28,383 bases of DNA from JBOGJG01 sp050747825 (GTDB lineage: Bacteria > Acidobacteriota > UBA6911 > RPQK01 > JBOGJG01). The notes beneath the pieces are model-generated. The model worked only from the letters and a program-made list of their open reading frames with translations, made no database searches and was not told where the DNA came from. How positions within the stretch are numbered: position 1 is the stretch's first letter; each line of letters opens with the position of its first letter. The position numbers and the translations under genes were made by a program. This document shows positions 14,392 to 21,804 of the stretch, piece after piece. Location of the stretch: contig JBOGJG010000138.1 of the NCBI GenBank assembly GCA_050747825.1, positions 1 through 28,383 on the forward strand, written 5' to 3'.

Positions 14392-14816
14392 TGCTGAATT
14401 TCGGCCGCGGTCTTGAAGTTGTAGTTCCCGATCCTGGAGGAGTAATAGGCCATACCGGCGGGCCGGATTCTTCCCGAAGGGTCGTAGGTGCTTGTCCAGA
14501 CGCTTACGGTCGTTTCGTTTCCGATAACCTCCTGGACTTCCTCCAGAACAGCCAGCGTGCATTTTCGCAGGTGTTCTTCATCGGAGGGAGGCTGCTTTAA
14601 AAGCACATCCACTCTCAAAACTCCCCCGTCGTCTTCAATGCTCTGCAACTCGTAATCGTCTCTGTCCAGGGTAGAAAGTTTTTCTTTGAGTTGGCTGAAG
14701 TTAGAGACCCTAAACTGGAACGAAGTATCCTCCGATTCTGAGGAGGCGCAGGCAGTCATCAGCAGGGCCGAGACCACAGCGACAATCGGGATTTTTTTGA
14801 CGCTTGAGTTCGGCAT
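14388..14816 (-). CDS. Putative lipoprotein heading the gcv operon
   Basis: A 142-aa protein of unknown function. The N-terminus from ATG 14816 is a lipoprotein signal: basic MPNSSVKK, hydrophobic IPIVAVVSALL, then lipobox LMTAC with lipidated C23. The mature part is small and charged (FSQLKEKLSTLDRDDYELQS, LRVDVLLKQPP, VIGNETTVSVWTSTYDPSGR), with predicted alternating helices and strands. No known domain was recognised. Its stop overlaps the gcvT start (ATGA), so it is the first gene of the glycine cleavage operon, an unexpected partner for cytosolic enzymes. An upstream in-frame start at 14879 would bury the signal and lies beyond the promoter. A -10-like box ends 10 nt before the chosen ATG. 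Confidence 0.75.
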   Translation of the reverse strand: MPNSSVKKIPIVAVVSALLMTACASSESEDTSFQFRVSNFSQLKEKLSTLDRDDYELQSIEDDGGVLRVDVLLKQPPSDEEHLRKCTLAVLEEVQEVIGNETTVSVWTSTYDPSGRIRPAGMAYYSSRIGNYNFKTAAEIQQ

Positions 14817-14826
14817 GTTCTCAGGG

Positions 14827-14857
14827 AATATAGCACGGATCAAACCACAAGCATCAA
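14827..14857 (-). promoter_or_regulatory. Promoter of the lipoprotein-gcv operon
   Basis: Read on the minus strand: TTGATG (14857-14852), 19-nt spacer, then extended -10 TGC-TATATT (14832-14827). The -10 ends 10 nt before the ATG at 14816, leaving a leader of about 4 nt. There is no room for a glycine riboswitch in such a leader. Confidence 0.5.
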
Positions 14858-14923
14858 GCACCAAATCTCGGCCTGCCAAAACGCCAAAATTCGGCCATGA
14901 AACATTTGCCCGAAAGGCTGATC

Positions 14924-14929
14924 TATAAA
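14924..14929 (+). promoter_or_regulatory. -10-like box before the coiled-coil gene
   Basis: TATAAA lies 4 nt before the GTG start at 14934. No good -35 is seen, and no Shine-Dalgarno. If used, the mRNA would be leaderless. It is divergent from the gcv promoter about 70 bp away. Confidence 0.35.
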
Positions 14930-14933
14930 AGAT

Positions 14934-15857
14934 GTGAACAGCTTACCGAAATTTAATAAATTCGAAGACCCTCTGTATGCAAGATTAAAGAAAGTAAAAC
15001 CTGACCCGGACAAGCCTGCCAACCGCACTCAACCCGAAGAGAGATCGGCGGCGGCCGGCCGGAGCCGGTCCGGCATGATCGCCCTGGCCGTTTTGGTCAC
15101 CGCCCTGGCTTTCATTGCCTTTTACCTGATTCAGGCCCGCCGGCAAATCCAGGACCTGAACGCCAATCTGCAGACGAATCGCACTGATTTGGCCAGTGTC
15201 ACGCAGGAACTGACTCAATCGCAACAGGAGATCGGCGGTCTGCAGGAAGATCTATCCACAAGCCAGTCGGAGCTTGGGACTCAGGGCAGGGAACTCAACC
15301 AGTACAAAGGGCTTTACCAGGGCCTGAAATCCGAACAGGAACAGCAAACTCGGGAGCTGGAGGCTATTTCACTTCAAAAAGCCGATCAGGGCCAGGTAGA
15401 TACCCTAAAGAGCGAGACGGCCGGCATTCAACAGCAGGCCAACCACGCCAATTCCAATATTGCCGGCCTGCGCGCTCTCTCCACTCGCAATCGCACCGAT
15501 ATCGAGGCTAACAGCCAGACGATTTCCACTGTGCGTCAAGAAGCAGACCAAACCTCGACGGAATTGGCTGCAGTTAAAAAGTCCGTCGAGCGCGAAGTCT
15601 ATAATTTCGAGCTTTATGAGGATGGAGCCATCATGAAGGTTTTCGAAGTGGCGCTCAGCCTCAAGGACATTGACTTCAACAGACAACGCTATGACCTGGA
15701 AATCCTGGCCAACGGCCAGCGTATCAAGAAAGACAACCACTTCCTCAATGAACCCATCTACTTCTACGTCGAAGGGGTCAGCAAACCCTACGAGATCGTC
15801 GTGAATAAAGTAGATAAAAAGTACGTGGTGGGCTACCTGAGCATTCCGAAGAAGTAG
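14934..15857 (+). CDS. Membrane-anchored coiled-coil protein
   Basis: A 307-aa protein of unknown function. A short cytosolic N-terminus rich in Lys/Pro/Arg is followed by one membrane helix (MIALAVLVTALAFIAFYLIQ, residues 48-67). A long coiled coil follows (about 70-225), rich in Gln, Leu, Glu and Ser, with repeats such as ELTQSQQEIGGLQEDL. The C-terminal 80 residues (YNFELYEDGAIMKVFEVALS onward) look like a beta-rich domain, ending YVVGYLSIPKK. The layout suggests an envelope protein with the coiled coil outside the membrane. Start is GTG with no Shine-Dalgarno; no other early in-frame start fits. It is divergent from the gcv operon and convergent with the VWA gene. Confidence 0.75.
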   Translation: MNSLPKFNKFEDPLYARLKKVKPDPDKPANRTQPEERSAAAGRSRSGMIALAVLVTALAFIAFYLIQARRQIQDLNANLQTNRTDLASVTQELTQSQQEIGGLQEDLSTSQSELGTQGRELNQYKGLYQGLKSEQEQQTRELEAISLQKADQGQVDTLKSETAGIQQQANHANSNIAGLRALSTRNRTDIEANSQTISTVRQEADQTSTELAAVKKSVEREVYNFELYEDGAIMKVFEVALSLKDIDFNRQRYDLEILANGQRIKKDNHFLNEPIYFYVEGVSKPYEIVVNKVDKKYVVGYLSIPKK

Positions 15858-15902
15858 GCTGCAGGCTGTCGGTGAAGGCTTTCGGGTTTTTCCTACAGCC
15901 TA
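15856..15902. terminator. Hairpin between convergent genes, with AGGCTGN repeats
   Basis: GTAGGCTG (15856-15863) pairs with CAGCCTAC (15895-15902), and a second unit CAGGCTGT can pair with ACAGCC in an alternative register. The loop contains GGGTTTTT. The left arm is two units of a 7-mer (AGGCTGC, AGGCTGT), another heptamer-based repeat. It overlaps both stop codons, consistent with bidirectional termination. Confidence 0.5.
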
Positions 15903-17750
15903 CTTTGAAGCCTGCTGGCTGCGCCCCGAGTAATAACCCTGGCGGGTACGGGCCACCAGGTCAGGCTTGTTGCGGATCTCCACTGCAATGCGGTGCCATT
16001 CGCCATCCTTCTGGGGATTGGTGGACGTGTAAGCGAGCGTGTACTGAACGCGCAGATCATTGGCGATTTCCGTGTAAACTCCGGCGAGGTCGCCGATGTC
16101 TTCAGGCGCATACATCCGTCCGCCGGTCTGCTCAGCAATCAGCCTGAGCTGCTCACGTGCCTGCTCGTAGGGTGCGCTCTGCGGTCCTCCTCCCCCAGGG
16201 CCTGGACTATACGGGGGTGTGCGACCCTTCAGGATATCAATGAGGATATCGCCAAGACCCCCACCTCCCCGAGGGCGCGAGGGGCCGCCATAACCGCCGT
16301 ATTGAGGGGCCTGGTCCTCGGTGTTGAGAAAAATCGGATAGATGATCGTGCTGATCTCGCGGATCTGGCGGTAAAGCTCGTCAAACGTTGTCTGCGACCC
16401 ATGGGAATACTGGCCCGTCAACTGGTTATCCACGCCATCGCTGAAGACGACGACGGCCTTGCGACCCTCTACATCCTTCATGTAGTCGCCGATGCTGACG
16501 GAAAGGGCATCGTAAAAAGCCGTACCGCCCCCCGAGCGGATGCGTCCGATGGCTCCTTCCACCTTTCTTCGGTCGTTCGTGAATCCCTGGATCAAGTCAA
16601 CGTCGGAATTGAAGACCGCCACCGCGATCCGGTCATTCGACTTAATCTCCCGGGTGAAGTTGATCGAGGCCTCCCGGATGACGTCCATTGAGTCCCGGGT
16701 ACTTCCGCTCACATCCAGGAGCAGGAGCAGACTGAAAGGCGCCTGCGCCGTGGAAAACTTTTCGACAGCCTGCTCGACTCCATCCTCATAGACCAGGAAA
16801 TTCTCTCTTTGCAGATGGGGTATGGTGCGGTTGTTGTAGCGATCTCGGACCGAGACGTTCAGATAAATCCAGTCCACATTGACTCTCAGCCTGTAACCGG
16901 TGTTGATCGAACCGGACGGGCCGGGGGAACTGCCGGTGACAACAGGCCCTTCTCCCGAAGCCGGCGTCCCCGGAGCCGACCTCTCCGGAATATCGTCTGA
17001 ATCGTACTGTTCCGCAGACTGGCTGGGCAGGCTTTCGACAAAGCGAAGCTCTACATTTCCATTCAAGCTTCCCGCATAGAGCAGAGGACCGCCGCTTCCC
17101 ACCTGCTTTTCCAGATGACCGCGGTTCATTTGGACCTCGCCGTTCCAGGACAGACCTCCGCCCGCACGCGTCCAGCCTCTTAAATTCAAGCCCTCTGTGA
17201 GCTGACAGTGAATGGTTCCATCCACTGACTCCAGCCGGATATCCCCCTGGGGCTGGAGACGTGTGCGGAAGAAAATGTCTCCGCTTTCATTCATCAGCGA
17301 AACCGAAGAGGTTAAATCCTCGACACTGATCGTTCCGGATAAAGTCTGCACGCGCACGTAGCCCTCGACTTGTGCGATATCCACGTTCGGATTGGCGCCC
17401 GAGACCGCCAGATTAATCCATCGCGGGATGTGCACTTCCATATCGACCGACTCAGAAGAGTAATCGTAAAAATAGCTTTGAAGGAAGATCCTGCTTCCAG
17501 CCTTTTGAGAAACGACTTCAACATTTCTCAGGCGGGCCGAGTCGTCGGCACGTTTGTAGACGAGGACCTGGACGCGGTTCTGGTCCGAGCCCCGCACCCA
17601 CACCCGGCCATGATCGTTGTCGATGACCATGGTGTCGCCGCGATCTACCGCAAAGCTGTACTCGGCCGTATCGGTGGCAGCTTGTCCTGTCGCGCTTTGA
17701 GAGAAAACAAGAAGGAAAACAGAAATGGATAAAAATTGAAATTTGATCAC
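15900..17750 (-). CDS. Secreted VWFA-related protein with N-terminal DUF4097-like region
   Basis: A 616-aa exported protein. A signal peptide is visible at the N-terminus (FQFLSISVFLLVFSQ, cleavage near GQA). Residues about 30-230 resemble a DUF4097-type beta-repeat region (GRVWVRGSDQNRVQVLVYKR, LSGTISVEDLTSSVSL). A Pro/Gly/Ser linker follows. The rest is a VWFA-related domain of the kind common in Acidobacteriota: RENFLVYEDGVEQ, then an intact MIDAS site with DVSGSTRD (D346), GGGTAFYDAL and SDGVDNQ, and the closing segment RVQYTLAYTSTN with RTRQGYYSG. It probably binds a metal and a protein ligand at the cell surface; the ligand is unknown. Start is GTG 17750, chosen because the signal peptide begins there. 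It is transcribed alone. Confidence 0.85.
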   Translation of the reverse strand: MIKFQFLSISVFLLVFSQSATGQAATDTAEYSFAVDRGDTMVIDNDHGRVWVRGSDQNRVQVLVYKRADDSARLRNVEVVSQKAGSRIFLQSYFYDYSSESVDMEVHIPRWINLAVSGANPNVDIAQVEGYVRVQTLSGTISVEDLTSSVSLMNESGDIFFRTRLQPQGDIRLESVDGTIHCQLTEGLNLRGWTRAGGGLSWNGEVQMNRGHLEKQVGSGGPLLYAGSLNGNVELRFVESLPSQSAEQYDSDDIPERSAPGTPASGEGPVVTGSSPGPSGSINTGYRLRVNVDWIYLNVSVRDRYNNRTIPHLQRENFLVYEDGVEQAVEKFSTAQAPFSLLLLLDVSGSTRDSMDVIREASINFTREIKSNDRIAVAVFNSDVDLIQGFTNDRRKVEGAIGRIRSGGGTAFYDALSVSIGDYMKDVEGRKAVVVFSDGVDNQLTGQYSHGSQTTFDELYRQIREISTIIYPIFLNTEDQAPQYGGYGGPSRPRGGGGLGDILIDILKGRTPPYSPGPGGGGPQSAPYEQAREQLRLIAEQTGGRMYAPEDIGDLAGVYTEIANDLRVQYTLAYTSTNPQKDGEWHRIAVEIRNKPDLVARTRQGYYSGRSQQASK

Positions 17751-17837
17751 GACTTACATCCCACTACTTAGACCAGAGATCCACTTTTCAGGTTCAAGTT
17801 GCAAGACCTCAGCGGAACGCATGAAGCTCTGAAGACG

Positions 17838-17846
17838 TGCTAAAAT
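17838..17846 (+). promoter_or_regulatory. Extended -10 upstream of the TonB-C-like gene
   Basis: TGC-TAAAAT forms an extended -10 box 43 nt before the ATG at 17890. No good -35 is seen at 17 nt. A small inverted repeat, GAGCGTC/GACGCTC, lies just downstream at about 17848-17863. Confidence 0.35.
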
Positions 17847-17889
17847 CGAGCGTCTTGACGCTCCCGGCAAACCTTACAAGAGCTGAATC

Positions 17890-18765
17890 ATGACCCGAAT
17901 CTGCTTTCTTCTACTGACTGCATTCTGTCTTAGCACCTCAGGCCTCAAGCCTCAAGCCTCAGGCCTTCAGCAGCCCGATCAATCCGGTCCGCGCCACTAC
18001 CTTTACCTCTCCGATCAGAGGATCCTTACGCTGGAAATCACAGGAGCCAACCGAGCCATCCTGAATTACATCAACCTGAGTGAGAATATCGAAGTTCTCC
18101 AGAGCCCCATGCTCTTGATCCTGGATGAGGCGGGCCGGGATTACCATGGACATGTATTCGAGGTTGAAGACGCGCAAGATCCATTAAAGCGGTTTACAAG
18201 TAACGACCTCATAAAGCAGCGCCAACACAGAGGTTATGCGCTCCTGGGAGATTACCGGTTTCAGTCTGCGCCTGCCCAGGCGCTTTTCCAGGTGAGCGGC
18301 AGGATTCTCAAACTGGAGCCGATATCCGCCAGGGATTTTGAAACGATGGCAACACGCGTGGGTGAAATTGACTTGTTGGCTGAAGACAGCAAGAGAGCCG
18401 TCGTGATGGCCGGATTCAACCGGGGCTTCGGTGAAATGCACTTCGTCGCCACTCCCGAGGCTCAGGCATGGGAGCGCTACTTCCCGAATATGGATCTGAT
18501 CCCGCCCGTCGCTTTGAGCAAGCCCGCGCCTGTGCTTCCGGCCTCGGCCACCGATCTGCCTGACCCCGTTGTGGTCAGAGTCAGTGTGTTCGTCAGCCGC
18601 TCAGGGGGGATTTTCAAACCTGAAGTTGTTGAGGGGATCAACCCTACACTGGATCGGTTGGCTCTGGAGACCGTGCGCAACTCCTGGACCTTTCTGCCTG
18701 CCATTTCCAAGGGCCAGATCGCCGACGCTGAAGTCACCCTGAATGTCGTCTTTGAAAAGCCGTAG
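17890..18765 (+). CDS. Exported protein with C-terminal TonB-C-like domain
   Basis: A 291-aa protein with a signal peptide (MTRICFLLLTAFCLSTS). A heptamer-repeat segment (SGLKPQASGLQQ, about 16-27) sits right at or after the cleavage region. The middle (about 35-210) has no recognised domain. Residues about 220-291 resemble the TonB C-terminal fold: VVVRVSVFVSRSGGIFKPEV, then LDRLALETVRNSWTFLPA and a final strand VTLNVVFEKP. There is no membrane anchor or Pro-rich spanner, so it is not a classical TonB; proteins with free TonB-C-like domains are common in Acidobacteriota. Start is ATG with AGAGC only weakly matching a Shine-Dalgarno. It is convergent with the hem operon. Confidence 0.7.
   Translation: MTRICFLLLTAFCLSTSGLKPQASGLQQPDQSGPRHYLYLSDQRILTLEITGANRAILNYINLSENIEVLQSPMLLILDEAGRDYHGHVFEVEDAQDPLKRFTSNDLIKQRQHRGYALLGDYRFQSAPAQALFQVSGRILKLEPISARDFETMATRVGEIDLLAEDSKRAVVMAGFNRGFGEMHFVATPEAQAWERYFPNMDLIPPVALSKPAPVLPASATDLPDPVVVRVSVFVSRSGGIFKPEVVEGINPTLDRLALETVRNSWTFLPAISKGQIADAEVTLNVVFEKP
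17936..17968 (+). repeat. CTCAGGC heptamer array at the signal-peptide end
   Basis: About four to five units of CTCAGGC/CTCAAGC are translated as SGLKPQASGLQ in the TonB-C-like protein. It is the same unit, in sense orientation, as in glcDE, the M56 gene and hemD. Confidence 0.85.
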
Positions 18766-18801
18766 CCAGGATGACAGGGATGACCCTGAAATAATCTGCC
18801 T

Positions 18802-18821
18802 TAATCCGTGCAATCCGTGGC
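18802..18821. repeat. AATCCGTG tandem repeat in the intergenic gap
   Basis: Two 9-bp units, AATCCGTGC and AATCCGTGG, lie between the convergent TonB-C-like gene and hemD. They are closely similar to 4161-4181 at the end of glcF. The rest of this 68-bp gap shows no clear terminator. Confidence 0.6.
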
Positions 18822-18833
18822 GAATGCAAGATG

Positions 18834-19610
18834 TCAGGTTTGGGACTGAAAGTAACGTTCAATCGTGCGCGCAAACTCTGGAATGGTGGAATGCTTGGGC
18901 TGGCAGACGATGGTCAGACCGTATTCCCGAGCAGTGGCGGCGGTAATGGGTCCGATGGCGGCATAAGCAAAGTGCGGCAAGTCGCTGCGGCCGTTGGCTA
19001 ACTCGGCGAAATGCCGGACGGTGGAGGAGCTGGTAAAGGTAATCAAGTCGGGAGCGTCGTGGTCCAGAGCCTGGCGCAGGGCCTGGCGGCTCTTGGGCGG
19101 GACCACCGTGTCATAGACCGGAATGACGTCCACTTCGGCGCCCCGAGTGCGCAGCTCTTCCGGCAAAATTTCGCGGGCCCGGCCGGCCCTGGGGATGAGA
19201 ATTCGGACAGCGCGGAGATTCCCCTGGTAAAGCTTGCTCAGCTCCTCGATGACTCCTTCGGCCTGAAAGAGCGCCGGCATCAGCTCCACATCACGGCCGT
19301 ATTGGCGGATCTTCTCGGCGGTGGCCGGGCCGATGGCGCAGATGCGAGGCCTGAGGCCTGAGGCCTGAGGCCGGAGGGAAAGTGAGCGCTGGAAGAAAAG
19401 ATCGGCGCCGTTGGTGCTGGTGAAGATCAGCCAGTCGTAGTCGTCCAGCCTGGCGATCGCTTGATCGAGTTCAGGAGCCGCGCGAGGGCGAATCTCGATG
19501 ACGGGTATCTCCTTCACACGGGCGCCCGCCTGCTCGAGCAGGCGCCGGAAGTCGGAAGCCTGCTCTCTGGCTCGCGTGATCAGGATCGTTTTGCCTTGTA
19601 GAGAACTCAT
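18834..19610 (-). CDS. hemD: Uroporphyrinogen-III synthase
   Basis: HemD closes and inverts ring D of hydroxymethylbilane to give uroporphyrinogen III. The family is weakly conserved, but the two-lobe pattern is clear: ILITRAREQASDFRRLLEQAG at the N-terminus, DWLIFTSTNGADLFF, ICAIGPATAEKIRQYG, then DLITFTSSSTVRHFAEL and AAIGPITAATAREYGL in the second lobe. The gene lies directly after hemC with an ATGA overlap, which makes the call firm. The protein is 258 aa and carries a CTCAGGC-derived insertion, SLRPQASGLRPR (about 79-89), in the loop between the TSTNG helix and the AIGP strand, where other HemD proteins are short. Confidence 0.9.
   Translation of the reverse strand: MSSLQGKTILITRAREQASDFRRLLEQAGARVKEIPVIEIRPRAAPELDQAIARLDDYDWLIFTSTNGADLFFQRSLSLRPQASGLRPRICAIGPATAEKIRQYGRDVELMPALFQAEGVIEELSKLYQGNLRAVRILIPRAGRAREILPEELRTRGAEVDVIPVYDTVVPPKSRQALRQALDHDAPDLITFTSSSTVRHFAELANGRSDLPHFAYAAIGPITAATAREYGLTIVCQPKHSTIPEFARTIERYFQSQT
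19346..19373 (-). repeat. CTCAGGC heptamer array inside hemD
   Basis: Four near-perfect units of AGGCCTC in the sense orientation of hemD, translated as LRPQASGLRP. It is an in-frame insertion in a surface loop of a presumably essential enzyme. Confidence 0.85.
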
Positions 19611-20545
19611 TGTTTTTGCTGGCTGTTGAACTGCTTTAAAATTTCGCCGGCGCCTTCCGAAATCATTTCCTGAGCCGCCTGCAAAGCGAGTTCCTGAAGC
19701 CGCTCGGGTTCACCCCGCATGATCCGACGCAAAGCGCGATCTCCATTCGGAGAGGCTACAAAGGCTCTGAATGTCGCCAGCTTGTTCTCGATCTGGGCAT
19801 GCGCACCCATCGGGACCTGGCAGCCTCCTCCCATTGCATGAAGGAAGGCCCGTTCGGCATCCGTACAAAGCCGTGTCTCAGGGTCGTCCAAGGGCGCGAC
19901 GACTCTGTTTAGGGCCTTATCCGCCGAGCGAATCTCGACAGCCAGGGCGCCCTGGCCGATAGCCGGCACCATTTCATCCACCGAGAAGAGGTGAGCGATC
20001 TGGTGCTCGAGTTCAAGCCGCCTCAAGCCCGCGGCTGCCAGAACAATGGCGTCCAGCCCGGTATCCGCCATTTTACGGATTCGAGTATCAACGTTCCCGC
20101 GCAGGCCGACGACGGAGCAGTCGGGGCGCAGAATTTCCATTTGCAGCCGGCGGCGCAGGGAGCTGGTTCCCACTTTGGCGCCCTGGGCCAGGTCTTGCAG
20201 CGAGCCGAGCGAGCCGTTCCCGACCAGAGCGTCGCGCGCATCCTCCCGCTTGAGAATGGCTCCCAGGCAGAGTCCTTTCGGCAGCTCGGTGGGGACGTCC
20301 TTAAGACTGTGCACGGCCAGGTCCACCGAAGATGCCAACAGCGCCTCTTCAATTTCCTTTACAAATAAGCCTTTGATGGTTCCAAACCGGGCCAGAGACG
20401 ATTCGGAGATCTTGTCTCCGCTGGTCTTGAGAACTTCTATCCGAACCTGCGCCTCAGGGACGCGTCTCTCGATCTCCTGGCGGATGTGGTTGGCCTGCCA
20501 CAGGGCAAGCCGGCTGCCCCGAGACCCGATGACGATCGGCTTCAC
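19607..20545 (-). CDS. hemC: Hydroxymethylbilane synthase (porphobilinogen deaminase)
   Basis: HemC joins four porphobilinogens into hydroxymethylbilane. Key parts are the N-terminal VIGSRGSRLALWQAN, the catalytic-loop segment LAVHSLKDVPTELP, GTSSLRRRLQ, LRGNVDTRIRKM, and the dipyrromethane cofactor cysteine C242 in AMGGGCQVPMGA. Length is 312 aa, as usual. The start is GTG at 20545, which overlaps the hemA stop as GTGA. Its own stop overlaps the hemD ATG (ATGA), so hemA-hemC-hemD are translated as a coupled series. Confidence 0.95.
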   Translation of the reverse strand: MKPIVIGSRGSRLALWQANHIRQEIERRVPEAQVRIEVLKTSGDKISESSLARFGTIKGLFVKEIEEALLASSVDLAVHSLKDVPTELPKGLCLGAILKREDARDALVGNGSLGSLQDLAQGAKVGTSSLRRRLQMEILRPDCSVVGLRGNVDTRIRKMADTGLDAIVLAAAGLRRLELEHQIAHLFSVDEMVPAIGQGALAVEIRSADKALNRVVAPLDDPETRLCTDAERAFLHAMGGGCQVPMGAHAQIENKLATFRAFVASPNGDRALRRIMRGEPERLQELALQAAQEMISEGAGEILKQFNSQQKQ

Positions 20546-21804
20546 GGTTTCTCATCCAGGTCGAAAACCTTGCGGATCATGCGAAGATGGTAGTGACATT
20601 CTTCAGGGTCCTGACTGGTTTCCTTTAACTGTACGATCAGGGGATGAGCGATCTTATGGGCGGCTCGCACCAGCGCCCCTTTCTGGCGCTCGTACTCTTC
20701 AGGGCTGAGGCTGTTTTTGCTCACCTCCAGATCTTCCAGGCAGATCTCCTCAATCCGCTGCCGCAGGGCGCTGATCAGCGGTCCCATATTATTGGAGCGC
20801 GACTGCTTGAGGAAAAGCTCCACCTCCTCATTCACGATCTCTTCCGCAATTTCCGCCTCCCGTTGACGTTCCTGAATATTGGCGCTGACGACCGACTGCA
20901 GATCGTCAATATCGTACAAAAAGACGTTTTCAATCTCATTGACCTGGGGATCCACATTGCGCGGCACCGAAATGTCAATGACGAATAGAGGGCTGTACTT
21001 TCTCCTTCGAATGACGCGCTGCAGAAGATCCTTTTCGAGGACGAAGGAATTCGATCCGGCAGAGACCAGCACGATGTCTGACTCTACCAGGTAAGATTCC
21101 AGTTCATTAAAGGGCACCGGCGTGCCGCTGAAGCGCGATGTAAGCTGCACTGACTTTTCCGGCGTGCGATTCGCCACGAACACACGCGAAATTCCTGAAT
21201 TGACCAGATTGTGCGCGGCCAGCATGCTCATCTTTCCCGCTCCGATCAGCAGGATCGACTTGCCCTGCAGATCGCCGAATATTTTGCGGGCCAGTTCGAC
21301 AGCCACGTAGCTGACCGAGATGGCCGAGTTGCCGATCCGGGTCTCGGTGCGGATGCGCTTGGCTACGAAAAAGGCCCGTGGAAGCAACTGGTTCAGGTAG
21401 GCCCCGACGCTGCCCGCGCTGAGGGCGCGGTCAAAGGCCTGCTTGAGCTGTCCCAGGATCTGGGTCTCGCCCACGATCATGGAATCCAGGCTGCTGGCCA
21501 CGCGAAAGACATGCTTGACGACATCAGTGCTCCGGTAACTGTAAAGATGATGATCGAGGGCAGAGGGCTGCAGGGAATGGTAACAGTAGAGGAACTTTTT
21601 AATGGGCTCCTCGTCTCCCGTCGTGCCGGCCTCGGCAATGATCTCCACTCGATTGCAGGTGGACACGATCATTCCTTCCGGCACCCCGAAGTCCCCTCGC
21701 AAGCGGCGCAGGGCCAGCGCCAGGTGATGGTCAGGAAAGGCAACACGCTCGCGCACCTCGACCGGCGCGGTCTTATGGTTGAGTCCGACCAGAACAAGGT
21801 TCAT
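20542..21804 (-). CDS. hemA: Glutamyl-tRNA reductase
   Basis: HemA reduces glutamyl-tRNA(Glu) to glutamate-1-semialdehyde, the first step of C5-pathway tetrapyrrole synthesis. The N-terminal catalytic domain has GLNHKTAPVEVRER and the nucleophile C50 in VSTCNRVEI. The NADPH domain has SILLIGAGKMSMLAAHNL and the conserved VFVANRTPEKS. The C-terminal dimerisation helix includes EEVELFLKQ. Length is 420 aa, normal. It overlaps the stop of the upstream hemX-like gene as TGATG. The glutamate-semialdehyde aminotransferase (hemL) and hemB are not in the window. Confidence 0.95.
   Translation of the reverse strand: MNLVLVGLNHKTAPVEVRERVAFPDHHLALALRRLRGDFGVPEGMIVSTCNRVEIIAEAGTTGDEEPIKKFLYCYHSLQPSALDHHLYSYRSTDVVKHVFRVASSLDSMIVGETQILGQLKQAFDRALSAGSVGAYLNQLLPRAFFVAKRIRTETRIGNSAISVSYVAVELARKIFGDLQGKSILLIGAGKMSMLAAHNLVNSGISRVFVANRTPEKSVQLTSRFSGTPVPFNELESYLVESDIVLVSAGSNSFVLEKDLLQRVIRRRKYSPLFVIDISVPRNVDPQVNEIENVFLYDIDDLQSVVSANIQERQREAEIAEEIVNEEVELFLKQSRSNNMGPLISALRQRIEEICLEDLEVSKNSLSPEEYERQKGALVRAAHKIAHPLIVQLKETSQDPEECHYHLRMIRKVFDLDEKP

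Noticed and set aside
14391..14562. N-terminal extension of gcvT by 57 codons
   Set aside because: The extension lacks family similarity and lies wholly within the lipoprotein gene; MTDVKRTPLN at 14391 fits the family and forms an ATGA junction.
14817..14933. Glycine riboswitch upstream of the gcv operon
   Set aside because: The 117-bp divergent gap shows no tandem aptamer-like cores, and the likely transcription start leaves almost no leader.
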